A DNA stretch of 15,029 nt from JBKPDV01 sp046728075. GTDB lineage: Bacteria > Acidobacteriota > Thermoanaerobaculia > UBA5066 > Gp7-AA6. The number at the start of each line of letters is the position of its first letter. Position 1 is the stretch's first letter. The notes under the pieces are model-generated. The model was not told where the DNA came from and did no database searches. It was given only the letters and a program-made list of their open reading frames with translations. The DNA is taken from positions 1-15,029 of the forward strand of contig JBKPDV010000093.1 in NCBI GenBank assembly GCA_046728075.1. The letters run 5' to 3'. Of this stretch, positions 10,796 through 15,029 are shown one piece after another. Made by a program: the position numbers and the translations under genes.

Positions 10796-13700
10796 ATGAA
10801 GTCGCGGGTCGCTCGCATCGTTCCTCTGCTCTTTGCCTCCGGCTTGACTTCGCTCGTCTATCAGGTCGCCTGGATGAGGGAACTGCGGCTGGTCTTCGGC
10901 TTCTCCACGGCGGCCTCGGGGGCCGTCGTCGCCATCTTTCTGGGCGGCCTGGGGCTGGGCAGCTGGCTTCTGGGCCGGCGAGCCGACGAGGTCCGGCTGC
11001 CGCTCTATTTCTACGGTCGACTCGAGCTCGGGATTGCGGGATCGGCGGCCGCGACACCTTTTCTCATCTGGCTCGTGCGCCGGCTCTATGCGGCGATGGG
11101 CGGGAGCTTCGTTCTCGGATTCGTCGGCGGCACCGCCCTCCGGCTGTTGTTGTCGGCACTCGTCCTCGCCGTGCCGACCGTTCTGATGGGCGGAACGCTG
11201 CCGGCCGCGAGCCGAGCGGTCGAAACGAGAGAAGACTCCAACCGCCGGCGTCTGGCCGTCCTCTACGGGGCAAACACACTGGGCGCCGTCGCCGGAGTGA
11301 CGCTCTCGACTTTCTGGCTGCAGGAGCTTCTGGGAACTCGTCTGATGCTCTGGACCGCCTGTGTCGTCAATGCTCTGGTAGCTCTCGTGGCGATGCGAGT
11401 CGGGAGAACGTGGAAGGCGTCGGAGTCGGAGATGGCGGCAGCAGAGAAGGGGAGCCAGGCCCCGGCGGACTCGCCGCGGCCAACCTCTGGTCCGACGTCC
11501 CGCTTTGTGATTTCCGCCGCGGCCATCGTGGGTTTCGCGTTCGGCTTGATGGAGCTCGTGTGGTACCGGATGCTGGCGCCGTTGCTCGGCGGCTCGACGT
11601 ACACGTTCGGCTTGATCCTCGCCGTCGCCCTGGCCGGAATCGGCGTGGGAGCCGCCGTGTACGGATTGACGCGCGGTCAGCGCTCGGCGACGCTCGCCGC
11701 CTTTGCCACGACGTGCGGCCTCGAGGCCCTCTTTCTCGCCATCCCCTACGCGTTGGGAGATTCCCTGGCCCTGTTCGCCGCGCTCCAGCGCCCGATCGGG
11801 AGCTTTGGCTTCGGAGGGTATGTCTGGAGCTGGGCGGAAGTCACCGCTCTGGTGGTTTTCCCCGCGGCGTTCGTCTCCGGAGTCCAGTTTCCTCTTCTGG
11901 TGGGCCTTCTGGGGCGGGGAGACCAGGACGTCGGCCGCCACGTCGGCCAGGCCTACGCCTGGAACACTCTGGGCGCGATTCTGGGTTCGCTGGCGGGAGG
12001 CTTTGGCCTTCTGCCGATTCTTTCCGCGCCGGGAACCTGGATCGCCGTCGTGCTCTTGCTCGTGCTTCTCGGTGCGAGGGCTCTCTTCCTCTCTACCAGG
12101 CTGGAAGGACGCTGGCTGCCCGTCATCCCCGCCGCGGCGGCCCTGGCCGTGAGTGTGGGGCTCATCAACGCGACCGGGCCGACGGCGGCCTGGAGGCACA
12201 GCCCGATCGGGGCCGGCCGTGTGGAGTTCTCGGACGCGGCTCCCAACGCGCTCCGGGCGTGGCTTCGAGACCAGCGGCGCAGGCTCCAGTGGGAGGCCGA
12301 AGGGGTCGAAAGCAGCGTGGGCCTCTTTCGGACGACCGTGGGCTACGCTTTCGCGATCAACGGCAAGATCGACGGCAGCTCCGTCGGCGATGCGCCCACC
12401 CAGGTGATGGGCGGCCTCGTCGGAGCGGCGCTCCATCCCGGTGTGCGGCGCGCTCTCGTCGTGGGGCTGGGAACCGGATCCACCGCCGGTTGGCTGGCCG
12501 CCCTGCCGACTGCCGAGCAGATCGATGTCGTCGAGCTCGAGCCGGCCGTGCTCGAGGTCGCCCGACAATGCGCGCCGGTCAACCGCAACGTGCTGGCAAA
12601 TCCGAAAATCCGCATTCTGATCGGCGACGCCCGGGAATTGCTGCTGACGACTCGGGGCAAGTACGACCTGATCTTCTCGGAGCCTTCGAACCCCTATCGA
12701 GCGGGCATCTCCAGCCTCTTCACGCGCGAGTTCTACCAGGCGGCCGCCTCGCGGCTGGCTTCGGGCGGCCTCTTCGTCCAGTGGCTGCAGGCCTACGAGG
12801 TGGATGCGCAAACCGTTCGCACGACCTACGCCACGCTCGCTTCCGTCTTTCCGGCCGTCGAGACCTGGTTCTCCAAAAAGGACGACCTTCTCCTGGCCGC
12901 TTCGAGCCAGCCGATCCGTTATTCGCTCGCCGAGCTGCGCCCCCGTCTTCGAGAGGAGCCCTTTGCGAGCGCGATGGCCTCGGCCTGGCATGTGGAGAAC
13001 GTCGAAGGCCTGCTCTCTCACTACATGGCGAACGATTCTCTGTCGCGGGCCGTCGCCCGGGAAGAGAAGGGTTCAATCAACACAGACGATCGAAACTACG
13101 TCGAGTTCGGGTTTGCCCGCAGCCTCGGGCACGCGTCGCTCTTTCAGAGCGATGACCTGCGTCGGTTGGCCCGGGCGCGCGGGGAAGACCGGCCGGTCCT
13201 GCAGGGGGGAGACCTGGACTGGTCGGCCGTACAACGGCAACGATTGACGACGTTGACCGGCGAAGGAGCCGCCTGGACGCTTCCCCCGGAATTCCTCGGA
13301 GTGGAGCAGCCGCGGCAGGTCGCGCAGCAGGGGTATCTGGAGGGGAAGCTCGGCCAGGTGCGAGCCGCGTGGCTCGCGGCGCCGTTTGAGCCGTCGGGCA
13401 CCCTCGAGATCGCCATGATCGGAGAGGCTCTAGCGGACGGAGCCGATCGACGCGCGCTCGATTACTCCGCACGACTTCGAGAGATCGCCCCGGCAGAGGC
13501 CGAAGCGGTGCGGGCCCGTTTTCTCTGGACTCAGGAGGACTGGGAAGGATGTTTGACCGCCACGACATCGGCCTTCGAAAGGTACCGCTCGGATCCGTGG
13601 GCGCTCTCTGCCGTGATGCACCGGCTTCTCGCGGTGGCGACCGACCTCCCCTCTCGCAAGGAGAGTCTGAGAGGGCGAGTCTGTGAGCTCCTCGCAGCCC

Positions 13701-14017
13701 CGTTCGCCGTGGGTCTACTCGATGAGGAAAGGTCCCTCGCGCGCGTCGCGGTGTGCCGGCAATTGGAGCCGTCGAAGGCCGTGGAGGCTCTTCAACCGCT
13801 GGAGCCCCAATTCCCCTGGAGGTTCGATCTTCTCGACATGAGAGCTCGGGTGTATCAGGAGACCGGACATCCGCGCGCGGAACTCGCCCGCCGCGAGCTC
13901 GAAACCTTCCTGAGCCGCGAACCCGTTCCTTTTTCAGCCGGGCTCGAGCCGCCGGCGGCAGCTGCCTCTCCAAAGGGGACGCCCCTTCCCGCGCCGGACC
14001 GCGTGCCGCGACCCTGA
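10796..14017 (+). CDS. Fused membrane protein / spermidine-synthase-like domain with long C-terminal extension
   Basis: A 1073-residue protein. Residues about 1-470 form many membrane helices: LLFASGLTSLVYQVAWMREL at the start is typical of the fused MFS/spermidine synthase family, and PTVLMGGTLPA and YGANTLGAVAG recur in it. Around 520-700 comes a spermidine-synthase-like Rossmann domain: AINGKIDGSS, VVGLGTGSTAGW (about 555-566), IDVVELEPAVLEVAR (575-590), IGDARELL, and SEPSNPYRAGISSLFTREFY (628-647). The decarboxylated-AdoMet loop GGGDGG is changed to GLGTGS, so true polyamine synthesis is doubtful; a SAM-type aminopropyl- or methyltransferase at the membrane is possible. Residues about 730-1073 are mostly helical, Ala/Glu/Arg-rich and TPR-like, and end in a Pro/Ala tail. 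ATG 10796 is preceded by GAGGTAGG. A palindrome lies in its upstream region. Confidence 0.88.
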   Translation: MKSRVARIVPLLFASGLTSLVYQVAWMRELRLVFGFSTAASGAVVAIFLGGLGLGSWLLGRRADEVRLPLYFYGRLELGIAGSAAATPFLIWLVRRLYAAMGGSFVLGFVGGTALRLLLSALVLAVPTVLMGGTLPAASRAVETREDSNRRRLAVLYGANTLGAVAGVTLSTFWLQELLGTRLMLWTACVVNALVALVAMRVGRTWKASESEMAAAEKGSQAPADSPRPTSGPTSRFVISAAAIVGFAFGLMELVWYRMLAPLLGGSTYTFGLILAVALAGIGVGAAVYGLTRGQRSATLAAFATTCGLEALFLAIPYALGDSLALFAALQRPIGSFGFGGYVWSWAEVTALVVFPAAFVSGVQFPLLVGLLGRGDQDVGRHVGQAYAWNTLGAILGSLAGGFGLLPILSAPGTWIAVVLLLVLLGARALFLSTRLEGRWLPVIPAAAALAVSVGLINATGPTAAWRHSPIGAGRVEFSDAAPNALRAWLRDQRRRLQWEAEGVESSVGLFRTTVGYAFAINGKIDGSSVGDAPTQVMGGLVGAALHPGVRRALVVGLGTGSTAGWLAALPTAEQIDVVELEPAVLEVARQCAPVNRNVLANPKIRILIGDARELLLTTRGKYDLIFSEPSNPYRAGISSLFTREFYQAAASRLASGGLFVQWLQAYEVDAQTVRTTYATLASVFPAVETWFSKKDDLLLAASSQPIRYSLAELRPRLREEPFASAMASAWHVENVEGLLSHYMANDSLSRAVAREEKGSINTDDRNYVEFGFARSLGHASLFQSDDLRRLARARGEDRPVLQGGDLDWSAVQRQRLTTLTGEGAAWTLPPEFLGVEQPRQVAQQGYLEGKLGQVRAAWLAAPFEPSGTLEIAMIGEALADGADRRALDYSARLREIAPAEAEAVRARFLWTQEDWEGCLTATTSAFERYRSDPWALSAVMHRLLAVATDLPSRKESLRGRVCELLAAPFAVGLLDEERSLARVAVCRQLEPSKAVEALQPLEPQFPWRFDLLDMRARVYQETGHPRAELARRELETFLSREPVPFSAGLEPPAAAASPKGTPLPAPDRVPRP

Positions 14018-14047
14018 CTGCGACCGGGTCGCCGAACTCAGAAGACC

Positions 14048-14284
14048 CTACCGGACGTGGTCTTTTGCGCCCAGGACTCCGCTCGCGTGCGCGCAGTGGG
14101 CGCAGCAGTAGTAGTGGCCCGACGCTTCGGTTCCGTGTCCGATGATCTTGCAATGGCAGTGCTCGCACTTGGGCGCGAGGGCGTGAATCGCGCACTCGAA
14201 GCTGTCGAAGACGTGATGGCGTCCGGCGAGCGTGATTTCGAACGCCTTGTCATAGTCGTTTCCGCAGACCTCACAGACTGGCAT
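14048..14284 (-). CDS. Small Cys/His-rich zinc-binding protein (metallothionein-like family)
   Basis: A 78-residue protein with nine Cys and many His: C4 and C7 (MPVCEVCGNDYDKAF), C31 in DSFECAIHALAP, C40, C43 and C45 (KCEHCHCKIIGHG), and C60, C61 and C64 (YYCCAHCA). The pattern CEVCGNDYDKAF...FDSFECAIHALAPxCxHC...IIGHG is one I recognise from small conserved proteins of Acidobacteria, Actinobacteria and Proteobacteria, presumed to bind two or more zinc ions; the role is unknown. The frame is open to 14317, but ATG 14284 has AGGAG six bases upstream. It converges with the large fusion gene (30 bp between stops) and follows the hydrolase gene by 46 bp on the same strand, so it is probably co-transcribed with it. 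Confidence 0.9.
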   Translation of the reverse strand: MPVCEVCGNDYDKAFEITLAGRHHVFDSFECAIHALAPKCEHCHCKIIGHGTEASGHYYCCAHCAHASGVLGAKDHVR

Positions 14285-14330
14285 CTCCAACTCCTTTCGG
14301 GCTGGCCTTCCAGACACTTCAGGCGCGGGG

Positions 14331-15029
14331 CTAGCCGGCCCGAGCGATGTCCGCGCGCAGGTACTGTAGAAACCAGGCGCCTGCGAGACGCGCGACCTCG
14401 GAAAGCGCTCCCGGTTCTTCGAAAAGATGGGTCGCGCCGCGCACGACGACGAGCTCCTTTTCCGTCTGGAGTCTTGCCAGGGCCTCGCGGTTCAAGGCGA
14501 GGACCCTGTAGTCGGCGCCACCGACGATCAGAAGCGTGGCGGCGCGAACCTGGGGCAATGCCGGGCCGGCCAGATCGGGCCGACCCCCGCGGGAGACGAC
14601 CGCGCGGACGGCCGCCGGACGCTCCGCCGCCGCCACGAGAGCCGCGGCCGCTCCCGTGCTGGCGCCGAAGTATCCGACCGGCAGATCCGAGGTGAGCCCT
14701 TGGTCAGCCACCCAATCGGTCGCTTCGATGAGCCGCTGCGCCAGCAGCCCGATATCGAACCGGAGCGCTCCGTTGCGCGCGTCGATCTCTTCCTCCTCCG
14801 GCGTCAGGAGATCGAAGAGAAGCGTCGCCAGACCGCCTTCCACGAGAGCGTTGGCGACGGCGCGGTTGCGGGGACTCTTCCGGCTCGAGCCGCTTCCGTG
14901 GGCGAAGAGCACGATCCCGCCCGCGCCCTCCGGCCGATCGAGATCGCCGGCGAGGAGAACCGGTCCGGCGGGAATCCGAACCTGTTTTCCGGCGATCGGT
15001 TCCGCGATCCGTCCCAAGCTGCTTTTCGA
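14331..15029 (-). CDS. Alpha/beta hydrolase, dienelactone-hydrolase-like (open at right edge)
   Basis: About 228 residues of an alpha/beta hydrolase are visible. The oxyanion region is VLFAHGSGSSRKSPRN (36-51). The nucleophile elbow GASTG has S120, the acid is probably D169 (IVGGADY), and the base is H197 (GATHLFEEPGAL). A segment DLLTPEEEEIDARNGALRFDI is typical of a subfamily common in Acidobacteria and Actinobacteria, often seen alone or fused behind a phosphoribosyltransferase domain. The only start inside the window is TTG 15017, without a clear ribosome site. The frame stays open to 15029, so the true start or an N-terminal domain may lie beyond the edge. Substrate unknown. It probably leads an operon with the zinc protein. 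Confidence 0.88.
   Translation of the reverse strand, partial: SKSSLGRIAEPIAGKQVRIPAGPVLLAGDLDRPEGAGGIVLFAHGSGSSRKSPRNRAVANALVEGGLATLLFDLLTPEEEEIDARNGALRFDIGLLAQRLIEATDWVADQGLTSDLPVGYFGASTGAAAALVAAAERPAAVRAVVSRGGRPDLAGPALPQVRAATLLIVGGADYRVLALNREALARLQTEKELVVVRGATHLFEEPGALSEVARLAGAWFLQYLRADIARAG

Noticed and set aside
9668..13021. Very long open frame (over 1100 codons) on the minus strand, antisense to the exported protein and the fusion gene
   Set aside because: It has no recognisable domain, is full of Arg/Gly/Asp/Glu strings typical of a GC-rich antisense shadow, and lies opposite two genes with clear motifs.
10796..13155. Second plus-strand frame inside the fusion gene (11410-13155)
   Set aside because: Arg/Gly-rich frame-shifted reading of the same DNA; the in-frame gene has continuous domain matches, so no dual coding is supported.
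14018..14047. Small GCGAC-CGG-GTCGC hairpin between the convergent fusion and zinc-protein genes
   Set aside because: Five-pair stem without T-tract; could be chance in GC-rich DNA.
13077..14195. 372-codon minus-strand frame opposite the C-terminal extension of the fusion gene and the zinc protein
   Set aside because: No domain, Pro/Arg-rich, and it overlaps the real zinc protein on the same strand in a different frame.

Overview
This is a GC-rich, gene-dense bacterial chromosome segment. Gene content suggests an Acidobacteriota-like, Gram-negative, respiring bacterium: a NuoA/E/F/G complex I module, a polysaccharide deacetylase of the type associated with exosortase A (XrtA), a membrane/spermidine-synthase fusion, and a small Cys-rich zinc protein of a kind seen in Acidobacteria and relatives. 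This is inference from family resemblance; there is no rRNA or other phylogenetic marker. I see no tRNA, CRISPR array, transposase or integrase.

Left part, minus strand (1-2539): a tightly overlapped operon nuoA-nuoE-nuoF-nuoG', with nuoG running off the left edge. The order A-E-F-G lacks the usual B, C and D between A and E. A perfect Rex-type operator (TTGTGAA-N4-TTCACAA, 2544-2561) lies just upstream of the nuoA start, which predicts NADH/NAD+-dependent control of complex I.

Middle part, plus strand (2634-7942): a run of nine genes in one direction. They are a GT2 glycosyltransferase, an XrtA-type polysaccharide deacetylase, a divergent malonyl-CoA:ACP transacylase, a FabG-like reductase, a dedicated acyl carrier protein, a FabZ-like hotdog protein that appears to lack the catalytic His, a STAS protein, an overlapping 89-residue unknown, and a 116-residue protein possibly of the phage-ABA-sandwich type. 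The four acyl genes form a small type II fatty-acid/polyketide set without a ketosynthase, beside sugar-modifying enzymes. They may supply an acyl group for an envelope glycolipid or polysaccharide, or a polyene-type product.

Every gap longer than about 40 bp in that run contains a degenerate heptanucleotide repeat. Its sequence differs from gap to gap (AGCTYTC, GGGCGAA, ATCACC, AGTTTTC/ACTGATN). In three of the four gaps it forms an inverted pair whose left arm reaches, or lies close to, the upstream stop codon. A GGGCGAA array also codes for the C-terminal tail of NuoF. These resemble the heptameric STRR repeats known from cyanobacteria and are the most unusual feature of the window.

Right part (7943-15029): an inverted pair of GAGCGAAGCGAG-type repeats, then a two-CBS-domain protein and a single-domain response regulator (both minus). 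Next on the plus strand come inorganic pyrophosphatase, an exported protein of unknown function, and a 1073-residue membrane protein fused to a spermidine-synthase-like domain, preceded by a perfect 22-bp palindrome. The window ends on the minus strand with a 78-residue Cys-rich zinc protein and a dienelactone-hydrolase-like alpha/beta hydrolase that is open at the right edge. No stretch over 300 bp lacks a gene; the longest gap is about 160 bp.
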